Positions 23,288-34,422 of a DNA stretch of 64,000 bases are shown one piece after another. The position numbers and the translations under genes were made by a program. The DNA is from Lasiosphaeris hirsuta. Lineage: Eukaryota; Ascomycota; Sordariomycetes; Sordariales; Lasiosphaeriaceae. The first letter of the stretch is position 1. Every line of letters starts with the position of its first letter. The stretch covers positions 682,001 to 746,000 of the forward strand of contig JAUKUA010000004.1 in NCBI GenBank assembly GCA_030549175.1, written 5' to 3'. The notes beneath the pieces were generated by a model. It did not search any database, was not told the DNA's origin, and saw only the letters and a program-made list of their open reading frames with translations.

Positions 23288-25022
23288 GGTGGAAAGGGGG
23301 TGACTGGTGTCGGTAGTTGGAACCTAGGGTGAGGAAGAAGAGTGATGGGTTCCGATGGGTATGTAAATCTCAATGCCACAAACCTTGACGAGATTGTGCA
23401 AAGTTTGGTTGAGCAGGTTTTAAGGTTAATGGGACGGATTTGCGGGAAAGGTTTACGCTTCCATGTATCTATCACCTATTAGTCTAACATTTTCGCTAGG
23501 CTTCCATCGCTATTCGCTATGGATTGAGTTTCAGTACCTAATGTTGTTCAGCTTTCAGCTTCTACGATTCTAGAACCTCACAACACATGTTGTCTCATGT
23601 TAACTAGGAGGTGGGTGATGTGACTCGGACTAGCTTGGAGTGACATCCCCAGCATTGGAGCTAGACGGGTCAAGCAAGTTCCTCACACCCGCCTCGGTGA
23701 ATGTGTGCGTCCTCAGCCATTCGTCTCTATGCTCGAACCCTGGGTTGACCTTCAGAGGGGGAAGGGTAGACTGAGGGCGACGAGGCATGGTCGCTGTCTT
23801 TTGGTGTTGATAGAATTGGCGAAATAACCCTTCCTTTTCCGGCTTCACCGCTGTCCCCGTACACCTTTCATGGGCCATAAGGCTGGTGGATCGAAATTTT
23901 CGTGCATGAAGCTGCGGGTTTTGCTGGAGTTTTTGAGAGGGCACCTACTAATGAGCAGTGTCGAAGGAGATCAAGGTTCTGACGTCGACCGTCTCAACCC
24001 ATTCGCGATCTGTGCCCATGATATAGGCAACGGCAAGCCAGCCACCAACAAGCACCCGGGGACCGTCGTCTGCCACTTGCGAAAAGACCACGCGTCGGAT
24101 CCAGGCCAGCAATTGTAGGATGCGAAGGGACAATGGCATCGTTGCAGACTTTAAGTAGACGGTTCCAGCGGATTGTGTGTCGCTCGAATAAATTCGAGGT
24201 AAAATCTAGACTAAGTGACAGCGATGGTCTCTAGCTAGCGGGGGTCCGGGGTTGGTGTCATGATGGAATCGTGTATGGCCGCTCCTTCCTCAATGTCCCA
24301 TGTGGTCAACGCTGCAACGCCCATCCCAAGCAATGTCGGAACGATGAAATACATGTGCAATGGGGGCATAGACCCCCCTTTCCTGGCTAGCTGACCAGAG
24401 CCTCGAGTACCAGACCATGTGGGTTAAGTTCATGTTCCGAGCGGATATCTGAGCCAAGCCTGTTGTGGGCGCTCATTGACGCCTAGGAAGGCACTAAAAC
24501 TCAAACTAGGACTTCGGACGATGTCTTTCGACAATTTTATCTTTCGATTCCTAGTACATGACAGTCTGGGTATCTGAGGTTATGTCTCTGCATTTATCTT
24601 CTGCGTGTAGCCAATACGGGAGCTGCGCACAGCTTGGCGTACCGTCGACCGATGGTACCTGCCTTTTTTTCCGATTCCCCCAAACCCACCGCCGATGTGA
24701 CGTCCAGACTTCGTCGTAACCTCCAAACCGAGGGGATGTATTTTTCCTGACGGCATCTGCGGTTTCCATCAATGGAGTGGAGCCCCGTCTGTTTGGATAA
24801 CTTCCATAAACACACTACCAGGGGCTGGGTCGTATGCTACGCCATGGAAGCATCCTTGGCTCGTGCGGACAAATTGCAGACCTAATTGACCCCCTCATCC
24901 CGTCCCCGGAATTTGGCTGTGGGTAGCAGCCGCAATATGAACGGGTGGATAAAATGGCCATCATCCGCGCTTTCGTTTTGCAATTCGTCGACATGATTCC
25001 AGCTTGACTAGGCTAGTTGTCT
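23288..25022. other. Gene-poor region upstream of GH28
   Basis: 1.7 kb, lower GC than neighbouring genes. Short open frames on the minus strand (23944-23630 and 24139-23948) are not joined by convincing splice sites and match no family I recognise. A GATAAAAT element at about 24947, 75 nt before the GH28 start, could serve as a TATA-like element. Confidence 0.5.
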
Positions 25023-26435
25023 ATGATGAAGAGCTCTTTCCTCGCAACCCTTGCTGTCGTCGCCAGTGCTCTAGCCAGCCTCGAGCTACCGGCAGGCATC
25101 CCGCGTTCCTTGTCAGAGTTCCGGGTGAGGCATCCATACGTACCCAGGTCACCGTGCCGGAAGATCATCGAAATCCGTGCCTCTGCCAACGATACGGACG
25201 ATGTCGCCGACGACTTCCTACAGGCTCTCCACAAGGCCAACCATGGCGGCGCGGTACGCCTACCCAAGGGCAAGACCTTCATGATCGGGAAGCCGCTAGA
25301 CCTGACATTTCTCGGCAATATCCACATTCTCCTCGACGGCGAGATCAAGTTCACCAATGACACGCCCTTCTGGCAGGCAAACGCCTTCCGTCACCCCTTC
25401 CAGAATAGCATTATGTTCTGGAAATGGGGCGGCAAGGATATCAAGATCTACGGCGAGGGGGTCCTGAACGGAAACGGCCAGAGATGGTGGAACGAGTTTG
25501 CCGGCCTGGAGATTCTCGACCCGACCAACAACTACTTGAGACCCATCTTGTTCTACGCCGAGAACGCTACGGGAATCGAGATCAAGGGCATACATTTCAA
25601 GGACTCACCATGCTGGACCACCTTTTTCGTTACCTCCAAGGACATCTCCATCACCGACGTTGCGTGCACCGCCGAGTCCAACAATGCCGCGCTGCCCAAG
25701 AACACCGACTTCTTTGACTCTCTCAACGTGGAGCGCGTCAGCATCGAGCGCGCCTGGGTCAACATTGGTGACGACTGCTTCTCGCCCAAGTCCAACGCCA
25801 CCGGCTTGTATGTCAACACTATGTACTGCAACGGCACCCACGGGCAGTCCATGGGCTCCATCGGCCAGTACGCCGGCGAGATGAGCTTCATCCGCGACGT
25901 GCACATTGAGAACATGTGGATGCTCAACGGGCAGCACAGCGCCAGGCTCAAGAGCTGGGCTGGCCCCAACGTTGGGTATGGCTTCATCGATAACGTCACC
26001 TTTAAGAATTTTTGGAACGCCAACAACGAGTACGCCGCGTTTTTGGATTCGTGCTATTTCAATGTAGGTTGAACAAACTTTCTGTCAGAATGCGTCTAAC
26101 TTCGGTAGATCAACGCCTCAGCATGTTCGACGTACCCGTCGCGGGTCAACGTTACAAATGTGACATTTGAGAACTTTACCGGATACACGTCCGGCAAATA
26201 CGGCCGTACTGTGGTGCGTTTGACATGCAGTCCGAATGCTGTCTGTGAGAATATCCAGTTCAAGAACTTCAATGTTAGCAGCCCATGCGGCGGTCAGCCG
26301 ATCGTCATCTGTGACGGCATCCACGGCAGCATCGGCATACCATGCGTCAACTCGACGAGTCTCGAGGCAACAGCAGCGCTGAAAGATACGTGCACCGCGA
26401 GCATGGCCACACTTCCGAACGCGACGCCGTGGTAG
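25023..26435 (+). CDS. Glycoside hydrolase family 28, exo-polygalacturonase-like
   Basis: Secreted pectin-degrading enzyme. Exons 25023-26063 and 26109-26435 give 455 aa. A signal peptide starts the protein (MMKSSFLATLAVVASALAS). All GH28 landmarks are in order: NTD (227-229), GDDC with catalytic Asp250/Asp251, THGQSMGSIGQY with His273, and ARLKSW with Lys310 (usually RIK). The form G-T-H-G-x-S-x-G-S-x-G-Q is characteristic of exo-acting members. Many N-glycosylation sequons occur in the last 200 residues. Expression is presumably pectin-inducible, but no known site was identified. Adjacent genes are unrelated. Confidence 0.92.
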
Positions 26436-26934
26436 AGTCGGTACAAATGAAGTGTCTTGGAAACAATATATAGTAGTACTTGGCCAATCGTCGCGCTTCA
26501 GCAATTGGACTTTTTCAAACAAGAACTACATGCACCTCGTAGTAATTCCCATCTATGCAAACTCTCTGAACTCTCGCGGATTTTGCTCTCGTCGGCCCCG
26601 GCTAACCACCCCCTCGTAGGCTTTTTACCTAGGGTAGCTCCTGCTGGGAAATTACCCCTGATTGACAATTCAGAATATAGCTCTGCTCTCCCAGGCAGCG
26701 TGATCATGCATGTTTTTGTTTGCTGCTCGCTTCGCAGTCTGAAACGGGTTCGTCACTGCGAATGAATGGCACAGCAGTATGTATCGTTGGGACATCGGCT
26801 GTGCTGCCTAATCACCGACACTAACAGTCACACCCGATATTAATTTTAGGCTGTTTATATTTCGCAGCACCTGCATCTTCCTCCTCCAACACCACTCGCC
26901 ATCCGCCACTCTGCTTCAACAGAGACAATTCGTC
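26436..26934. promoter_or_regulatory. Intergenic, promoter of membrane-protein gene
   Basis: 499 bp. The second half includes a CT-rich leader (26875-26930). No other feature seen. Confidence 0.5.
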
Positions 26935-28404
26935 ATGGATGGGGAGACATCCAGGGACTGGGACCTCATCGCCGTGGCCGAGAACCTGTTAGACCACGTA
27001 TGCCACAGCCGGAAGACGCGCTCTGCCACGCTGGCAACACGCCGCCACGGCAGGCCGTTCGCCGTCTACTACAAGATCGACCCGCACATCCTCTCGGGCG
27101 CAGACATCAGTGACCACGTGTACTACAGCCGCACCGCCTACCCGTGGTATGAACCCGTCGTGGCGCCGACGCAGCTCTCGTTGTGGATCGCCACCTTTGT
27201 GCTCTGCGCGGCGGTGCAGCCCACGGGGAGGATCCTCGGTCGCGACTTTGAGGCGCCTTGGGTGATGCGCTGCTTCCCCATCATGTATGCCGCCGATGCC
27301 GTCGCCTGCTTGGGGAGCTGGGCCCGTCTGGCTGTGTTCTCGGGCCAGGGGGTTGTGGGTGCTGCCACACAGGTTCTAAGGGACCGGAATACTGGATCCG
27401 AGTCGGATGAGTGGCCGCTTGCTTTGGAGAAGATGAAGGCTGCGGCGCCGGCAAGATGGGCGGTCTTTGTTGCGGGTGTCCTGCCTTGCTTCTTGAAGCT
27501 CTGCGTCGCCGGTGGGCTGTTTCATGCCCAAGTCCTCGGGTGTATGTACGTCGGGGGTTGGTTGATATTCGAAGCTCTGGTCCTGGCGGCTGCGACAGAC
27601 GCTACCGAAACATCGGACGATGAACCGGACGCCAGTACGTCGGAGGACTCAGCGGACGCCACCCCGCCGAAAGACACAGCGGACACCAATGTGACGGAGG
27701 ACACGGGAGATGTTGTATCGTCAGATGATACCACAGAAGAAGCATCGGAGAACACGCCAGATGCAAGCACACCGGACAGCCCGACGGACGCCCCAGCGCC
27801 AAACGAGCAGGACATTTCTCCATCCCCCGCATGGCTCGGAAACCTGCCCGCCCACTTGCATAGCCTCTTCGTCACCAGCGCAATCGTCGCATCGGCAGTA
27901 CACTATTATTTCCCCATCATCAAAGAAGACGTGCTGCTGTGGCGCGCCCTCCTCACGAACGGCGGCCTAGCTGACGAGCCTAACGTGGGAGAACTTTCCA
28001 TCATCGGAAAGCAGGTCGCCGGCCTGCTGCTCCCGTGGCTGTGGATCAAGATGTTGCTGCAGGACCTGAGAGGCCACGCTTCCTTGGCCGGGGATGAGTC
28101 GCTCGTGTTTGGGTACGGCTCCATCATGAAGGTCTCGAGCTTTCTCTACCTCTCCATGTTGGCGGGCCGGATGATCCCCCTGGACGAAGGCTTTGCGTCG
28201 GACCTGGCGTCCGGCGTGTTGCCTATCGGACTATATCTTGTGTTACAGCGGCTGCTTGGGCCGCCCGATGATACAGATGGTACACAGGTGGTTAGCGTCA
28301 TGAGGCTTAGTCTGTTGCTGTCGGGGTTGATGGCCTATGGCCTGTGGGTGGATGGGAACGGCAATGCGAGCGCCCTGCCGCAGTGGTTAGATGACCTTCC
28401 TTAG
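26935..28404 (+). CDS. Multi-pass membrane protein of unknown function with acidic loop
   Basis: 489 aa, single exon, ATG after AATTCGTC. Hydrophobic segments are seen near residues 80-97, 172-195, 198-220, 309-330, 362-378, 399-415, 424-440 and 456-470, so about seven or eight transmembrane helices. Between the two halves (residues about 222-298) lies an acidic Thr/Ser/Asp-rich loop made of imperfect repeats such as TSEDSADATP, PPKDTADTNV and DDTTEEASEN. No signal peptide. I do not recognise the family; it may be a fungal-specific orphan. Location (plasma membrane or endomembrane) cannot be told from sequence. Confidence 0.75.
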   Translation: MDGETSRDWDLIAVAENLLDHVCHSRKTRSATLATRRHGRPFAVYYKIDPHILSGADISDHVYYSRTAYPWYEPVVAPTQLSLWIATFVLCAAVQPTGRILGRDFEAPWVMRCFPIMYAADAVACLGSWARLAVFSGQGVVGAATQVLRDRNTGSESDEWPLALEKMKAAAPARWAVFVAGVLPCFLKLCVAGGLFHAQVLGCMYVGGWLIFEALVLAAATDATETSDDEPDASTSEDSADATPPKDTADTNVTEDTGDVVSSDDTTEEASENTPDASTPDSPTDAPAPNEQDISPSPAWLGNLPAHLHSLFVTSAIVASAVHYYFPIIKEDVLLWRALLTNGGLADEPNVGELSIIGKQVAGLLLPWLWIKMLLQDLRGHASLAGDESLVFGYGSIMKVSSFLYLSMLAGRMIPLDEGFASDLASGVLPIGLYLVLQRLLGPPDDTDGTQVVSVMRLSLLLSGLMAYGLWVDGNGNASALPQWLDDLP

Positions 28405-28868
28405 GGTGGGTGGTCTGGCTGTTTGCTGTTGATAAAGATGATGAGGACATTGCAGTTGGCTCTAGGTATCGTGGATGAGGTATTTGCGTACGAGTGCGGA
28501 AGTGGGCAGCGCATGTAGCCACAGAGAGAGAGAGAGAGAGGTACCTGCCTGTCTGAGAAGTCTGTCGAAAAACTACAGAGGCAGCTGCGAACCGATGAGG
28601 GGTGGGGGGAAGCGGTCCGCAGCGGCAGAAGGGTGTGATTTGGATAGGTCTTGCAAGCTTAGCTCTCGCCCAACTCTCTGTCACGCTCTTGAAAAATGAA
28701 AACCGATTGCATGTGCGACTACACCACTCTAACACCCATGCCTGTTATGCAACACCCACCCCCGCCTCCACCCCCTATCGAATCTGGCCCTCATAGCCCA
28801 TATCAGAGATTAACTTCCCTGGCAAGTAACCCGGCCCCAGCTCTTCTATACAAATTCCCAGACTTGCC
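28405..28868. other. Intergenic with (AG)9 microsatellite
   Basis: 464 bp between the membrane-protein gene and the HET relic. It holds the dinucleotide repeat listed separately and nothing else recognised. Confidence 0.6.
28523..28540. repeat. (AG)9 microsatellite
   Basis: Eighteen nucleotides of perfect AG repeat. Confidence 0.95.
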
Positions 28869-30200
28869 CTACTCCGAGACAGAGACCGTCTCCTGTTGGA
28901 CCAGGAGGAGGTAGTGTCGCCGGACCCTGATCAGCTGGGGCCCCTTTTCGATGCCAAGAACAACGCATTGCAAACTTGAGTTCCTCGCTGCCTCAGCAGA
29001 CATGTCGTAGAACGGCTTTCCGGTCGACACACGACCTGCGCCGGGCTGAACCTCGCCCACATTCCCCTTCAAGACAGTAGCCAATATGTTTGCCGTTCGG
29101 TGAAGAAGATTGTTCGACGAGCCAAGGCATGTTCCTGCAAAACCCACCCCTTTTTGTTGAGATGACCGTTCAAGACGTGAAGGTCAAAGTCGTCAATATC
29201 CTCACAGATATAAAATGGCGGCCCGCGAGGGCCCTCTCTCATCATAACGCAATCCCGCTCACGGCGAGGGTGGAGGAACCCGTCAGTCTGGTTGTGTGCT
29301 CTACTCGCAGCCAGGACGCAGTACGCAGAGCTGAACACGGTCTCCATGTGCTTCGCCTGATCCTGAAAGTCACCTCCTAGCCCCTGAATGATACGGATGG
29401 AGTCAATCTATAGATGCTTCTTGCTGAGGGCTCGTGTTGTAATGACAGCGTCGCGGAACGTGGCGGGCAAATCGTCGAGCTTGATTGCCTTGTGCTGCCC
29501 TAGATTTTTCGACGTTGGTGACAAAGTGTGGTCCAATGCTGCCCCATGGATGTGATAGCCTAACGTAATCCTCCACATGATGCGCGCTCGGCTCCCAGAG
29601 ACGAACGCGGTCGTCGCCGTCTTGACCCATGGCAATCACTCTTTTTGGCATACTTCTAATCGCAGAGCTTGATATGAAGGAGTTAGGGTGAAGTCTTCCA
29701 TCGTTACAAAGCTAAAGCCATTGCCTCATGATCTCAAAATGGGTCTCACTTCCAGAGATTGGAATTAGAAGACTTGGAAGTCCAAGCTAAATGTCTGGCT
29801 TGGGTGTCGATTCTGCAAAAGTAGGTGTTCAGCAAAAGCGAGAGGCCACACAAAGGGAGGGCTTACCAATTGTGCGGCAGATCGAAAGGACAGGTAGGCC
29901 GCCATTCATCCTTATCGAGGATTGAGCTTTTTCGAACCACACTCTGCTCCCTGGACGGATTCCGTTGTATCGCTGCGCCGTCCTCCAGAAAAGAGCACAA
30001 AGCTCACAGCTCCTTGCCCTGGATTGTAAATCGTCCGGGTCGTATTCTATGGAGAGCCAGAGGGTGGCGAAAGGGTTTATTCGTTGGCAAGGGCCGCAAA
30101 GCGTAGGCCAGTGGCGGGTTTGTGAAGTGTGAGAGGGGAAGGATTTTGGACCCGCGACAGCACCAAAGAAGCAAAGTATCGGTCTGGGCGGATGTCCCAA
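28869..30200 (-). pseudogene. Decayed HET-domain (heterokaryon incompatibility) gene
   Basis: Translated segments match the HET family in order: a CxLC N-terminal part (RARSCELCALFWRTAQRY, 30100-29880), a good intron (GTAAGC ... TTTTGCAG, about 29870-29811), LSHPWG (29560), LPATFRDAV (29470), IDSxxIIQG (29400), METVFSSAYCVLAASRA (29345) and KGWVLQEHALARRTIFF (29140). The reading frame is broken: TAG between PDI and LGLPS (about 29787), TAG after RQWL (about 29712), a one-base frame change near 29500, and TAG replacing the conserved Trp of the L-W-IDS motif (29410). Two stops fit CAG-to-TAG and one fits TGG-to-TAG. Functional HET proteins trigger cell death after fusion of unlike hyphae; this copy cannot make a full protein. 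Confidence 0.82.
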
Positions 30201-30912
30201 TCATTATCGAGCTGAAGTGTTAATGCAAATCCTGAGGTGGGACAAAGCTTGGCTAAGGATACACTTTCTAGATGTGAAAAGTTAGCTGTAATTAGGTGTT
30301 ATACGACCTGCAAGATAACCTCCCGGCTAAAGGAGAGATGTTGGAGCTCAAGTATTAGGTGGGCCCCATCCTGGAAGATATAAGGGCTACTCTCAAAGAT
30401 TATTGTGCATCATGACTTACATGCTGATGTTCCAGCCGCAGCTGTCAGCAAGTGTGTCCTAGCACATCCACGTAGTAGGGAACATACCTTCTATGCAGAG
30501 AACCGATCTATGTTTAACCGGAGTGCCTGCGTACTTACGTACTATCAGGAGGTATCAACAAACATTCTTACCGATGCAGATGCCAGTTCGCTTACACCCT
30601 GTTGAATAGTGTTCAGTGAAACTTCTTGAGGCGTTAGAAGCTGGTCATGAGGGGGATCACACGTACGATCTAGAAGAAATACGATTGAATTAGTTTTACC
30701 GGACCGAGATAAGGGCTGGAGCAACTTGGCATTTAGACGGCCTCTCTGCACTCACAATTTGTTGCCCTTTGATGGAAAGGTTCCGGTTGCCTTGCATCGC
30801 GTTACCGAATCGCAGCCCACCAGGGGGCGCTTTTTGGTAAAAAGTGACCAGAGATATTGTTGGAGTGGCAATGTGGTGTATTGCTACTATCTCTAGAGTA
30901 GTAGGTGTAAGA
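30201..30912. other. Low-GC spacer between HET relic and kinase relic
   Basis: 712 bp. Short minus-strand open frames (30751-30545, 30965-30696) could be 3' exons of the kinase gene, but I cannot join them convincingly. Confidence 0.4.
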
Positions 30913-32988
30913 TCATGGAGATGGATGTGCACCTGCGAGTGGGAAAAGGTGGTGGGCTGGAGCACTGACCCAATGTGGCCTTGTGCCAGGCGCGGTCCTT
31001 AGCGCCTTGGGAGTGGGGCACTCCCAACAGATATCTGTTCTGGCTCTCGACTTCAACGTTAGTATCTGACCCCGGAGCCCCGGGCGAAACCACCAGTCTG
31101 GTGGGGGCGTCGAGTCTTTTGAGGGCCCTGATTCGAGGAACACTTCTCGTTTGAGAATTCCCAAGAATTCGCCAGAAGTAGCCCGCTGTGGTCCGAGTGC
31201 CCTTGGAGCCGAATCATATACTGAAGTTATTGTCACCTGAATAACAGGATTCCCAGGGTCAGAACCTCGCGCTCCGGGTGGTTCATGGGGCGTTTGCGGC
31301 CTAGATGCGGCCTGTCCATCCTTCTTGTATACTGTCTGCCCTCTACTAGGGGGCAGTTCAACGACAAGAAGCCTCTTCCTAACCAAGTTCAAAAGCGCGC
31401 CGAGAACCGTGTTCTCAGGGCAAACGGCCTCGGCAATTTTGCTCATCCAATCTACCACAATTGGCCGCAGTACCGCTTTGGATCGGTTGGCATCCGTATC
31501 ATGATCAGGCCTGATTTCGCAACACGTCAACTTCTCCGGTCCCCGCCCATTGACGTCGGCATGGAATTTCTGGACGCCTTGATAGCCCCAAAGAAGCCAG
31601 ATAATTATCTCGAGGACAATGCATCCCATGGACCACACATCATATTGATGACCCAAGAGCTTTACTTCACCGAGCTCTACCTTTGGAGGCTCATATAGTG
31701 GTGTGCCGTATCTGGTCGTTGTGTCTTGGCCCTTCTCTCCCTGCAACATCGTGGCCATGCTGTGATACTTGGCCAGTCCCCAGTCGCCGAACTGGAGAGT
31801 CCCAATGATGTTTTCCTGTGTCGGCCCAAATCGCAGAATTTTGTCTGGCTTAAGGTCCCCATGACGTATCTGAGCTTGTCGTGCATGGAATTCAACGCAC
31901 AGGCAAATCCACATATCTGCTCCGCGGCAGACTTCGCAGGGTTTTCGCTGAGCACCGGATTCGGATATTCCACAAACAGGTCTTGTAGGCTTCCCCCATC
32001 AGCCCATTCAAAAATGAGGTAGTAAGATTTATCCGCGTTAGCGTCGCCTCTAGTGAAGGCCGTAATAAAGCGCGCGATATAGTCGCAATGAAGCTTGTTC
32101 ATAGAATGCAGCGTTGTAGCTATGTTGGCGAAACTTTCTGAAATTTTCTCTCGCTCCGTCGAATCAGGGGGTATTATTTCTTTCACGGCAAAGTACTCTA
32201 GCGACAGAGATTCCTAGTGAATCTGTTGGACTGTGGGGATGGCAGCGACCTGACAAGCGCACACACCACCACGCCTGGCTAGTGCCACGGCTTTAGCGTC
32301 ATGCTACACCGGCCAGGAAATTCCTGGCCCGCAACACCACACAATTCATAACCACTTCACATGCTCTGCTTCGCCCACAAAAACTCACCCCCCGACCCGG
32401 ATCGCCAAAGTGCCCTGGCTCGATCTTGACCTTGTACACGCTGCTGAACGCGCCATATCCTTCACCCTTGTGGTATCTGCTGCTGAAGGGCAAGATGGCT
32501 TCCCCGGGGAAATCATAGCTTGCTTGCGCGGTGGAAAACACCGGGACCAAAACTTTCCACTGGTAATCCTCACATATGCTGAACATCAACTGGTGCGTGA
32601 ATATGGCTGAGCTGGTAAGCGACTTGAGAGTCAAGCAATATTGCTGGGCCGTTATGTCGGTGAAGCCACTCTCCCGAAAGAACTGCATAATCTTCAGGAG
32701 GGTGCCATCGATGTAGGGAGCCTTTGCCGCTAGAACAGTGACCACGAAAGGCTTGCTGGCTTTCCTAACGATGTGCTTGACCAATTCATCGTCATATCTT
32801 CCCCGGTTGTTACCAAGGACTTCACGAACGGCCCCTTTGTGGAACTTTTTGCGAATGGTCTCAGTAGACCAATATTGTGCTTCATTGTCCGTGAATTTGC
32901 TGATGGCTCGATGTTTCCAAAGGTCTTTGACGAAATGACGATGGGTTCCCGTGACTTCGCGGTGTGGCTTGTACGTACAGCAGCCCAT
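30913..32988 (-). pseudogene. Protein kinase gene, frameshifted in the catalytic loop
   Basis: Ser/Thr kinase of the type found in fungal HET-like architectures, with an N-terminal helical part (HRHFVKDLWKHRAISKF, VREVLGNNRGRYDDELVKHI). Kinase landmarks follow: GYGAFSSVYKV glycine loop (32470), YFAVKEI with the ATP-binding Lys just after an intron (32388-32196), FEWADGGSLQDLF (hinge side), IRHGDLKPDKIL catalytic loop, FGDWGLAK in place of DFG, and YGTPLYEPPKVE activation segment. The reading frame changes between MHDK (31890) and IRHGD (31875), needing a 2-nt insertion or 1-nt loss, with no usable intron. Thus either an inactivated gene or an assembly error. The C-terminal tail (31300-30913) is Pro/Arg-rich and unsure. 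The true start may lie farther upstream, to 33098. Confidence 0.68.
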
Positions 32989-33099
32989 TGTTGGACCAGG
33001 GCGAGATCATGAGTTGGGTTGGCGTTTGGCAATGGCAACGAGCGGAGGGGTGGGTGACCAGGTTTTGACTCAATGCTGGGTTGAGCCGCATTCTCCAAG

Positions 33100-33576
33100 C
33101 GATGAGGGGGTAGAAATGAACGCCATTCCTGCTGGGCTTCGACTTGGCCGCAGCTCAGAACGATCAGGTTCCATCATAACTGACTTTCAACCAACCACCA
33201 AGATCTGCACAATTGTGCTGATAGAAGAACTAGGTGTTTAACAAGTGCATTCTTTGGCACCATTGGCCTTGAGAGCTCTGTGGTGCTCTGCAGTAGCTGA
33301 CGTAGTCGTAGTTTGGAGGACGAGGATGCAGATGACTACGACGACTCTGCAAGTAGCTAGATGATAAAATGATAGCTAGAGGATAAAATTATACCGAGAG
33401 ACAGCTGTTTGATGTCTAGTTCGCTGGGTGATGTCAACGGATGGTTACATTGCAAGCACTGTCTCTCCTTATAGTACTACTTACTGGCTTTGGAAATTGT
33501 CTTCTTGGGGCGCGTAGTCCCCACAGCCGGCATTGTATCATTGTAATCCGGAGCCAATCCGAATTCACTCTCCCAC
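33100..33576. other. Intergenic, with a 19-bp tandem duplication
   Basis: No gene seen. An AT-rich element at 33354-33391 is listed separately. The region lies 5' of the kinase relic and 3' of the enoyl-CoA hydratase gene. Confidence 0.5.
33354..33391. repeat. Two tandem copies of a 19-bp AT-rich unit
   Basis: TAGCTAGATGATAAAATGA followed directly by TAGCTAGAGGATAAAATTA: 16 of 19 positions match. Confidence 0.8.
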
Positions 33577-34422
33577 TCAAAGCTTACTGTCTTTCCAAAC
33601 GGGCTTCCTCTTCTCCACAAAGCTGGCCACGCCCTCCTTCATATTCTCACCCCTATCCATCCTCCCAAACACGCCCTTCACCAAGATATCGGTCGCCAGC
33701 TCGGGCCCGACCCCTTCCCAGCCCAACTTGAGCCCCTCCCGAGACGTGATGACGGCATCTGGCGAATTCCCGGCAATCTCCTCAGCCACCCTAACAGCCT
33801 CCGCCACCACCTCCCCCTCCGCCACCACGAAATTCACCACCCCCCACCTCTCCATTTCCCTGGCCCCATACACCCTCCCAAGCAACGCCATCTCGGCCGC
33901 CCTCTGCCGGCCCAAAGTCCGGATGACCCTCGGCAGCGCCCCGGCGACAGCAATTACCCCCTTCGTCACCTCCGGCAGCCCAAACTTGGCGCCCTCAGCC
34001 GCCACCACGATATCACAATTCACCACCATCTCCATGCCCCCGCCCAGACACAGCCCATTCACCGCCGCCACGACGGGCTTCTTCCCAGCGCGGTTCGACA
34101 GCCCGCCGAACCCCTCGACGGGGATCCCGATCCGGCCCTGCGTCCCCTCGGCCGCGCCGTTCAGCGCGTGCCACTCGCGCAGGTCGGCGCCGGCGCAGAA
34201 GGCGCGCCCGGACCCCGTGAGCACGGCGCACCGCAGGTGCGGCTCGGCGTCGTACCAGGCGTAGAGGGCCGCGAGGGCGGAGTGCTGGGCCGAGGGGATC
34301 GCGTTGAGCTGGGCCGGGCGGTTGAGGGTGATGAGCAGGACGTGGGGCGCTGGGAAGGTGAGGAGGACGTTGGGCACCGGCGGGGGAGGGGAGGTGAGGG
34401 CGGACGGGAGGGGGGTTTTCAT
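33577..34422 (-). CDS. Enoyl-CoA hydratase/isomerase (crotonase) family protein
   Basis: Acts on a 2-enoyl-CoA thioester, as in fatty-acid or branched-chain amino-acid breakdown. 281 aa, single exon. Crotonase features: GSGRAFCAGADLREW (oxyanion half, about residues 70-84), NGLCLGGGMEMVVNCDIVVA with Glu131, and AKFGLPEVTKG with Glu151; both catalytic-type glutamates are present. The C-terminal segment KEGVASFVEKRKPVW is the usual end of the fold. The end KDSKL resembles a peroxisomal PTS1 (SKL), so a peroxisomal location is likely. Start ATG at 34422 gives MKTPLPSALT with no mitochondrial presequence, which agrees with peroxisome targeting. Confidence 0.93.
   Translation of the reverse strand: MKTPLPSALTSPPPPVPNVLLTFPAPHVLLITLNRPAQLNAIPSAQHSALAALYAWYDAEPHLRCAVLTGSGRAFCAGADLREWHALNGAAEGTQGRIGIPVEGFGGLSNRAGKKPVVAAVNGLCLGGGMEMVVNCDIVVAAEGAKFGLPEVTKGVIAVAGALPRVIRTLGRQRAAEMALLGRVYGAREMERWGVVNFVVAEGEVVAEAVRVAEEIAGNSPDAVITSREGLKLGWEGVGPELATDILVKGVFGRMDRGENMKEGVASFVEKRKPVWKDSKL

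Noticed and set aside
23630..24139. Two short minus-strand frames that could be exons of one gene
   Set aside because: I could not join them with GT-AG sites in a consistent frame, and neither resembles a known protein.
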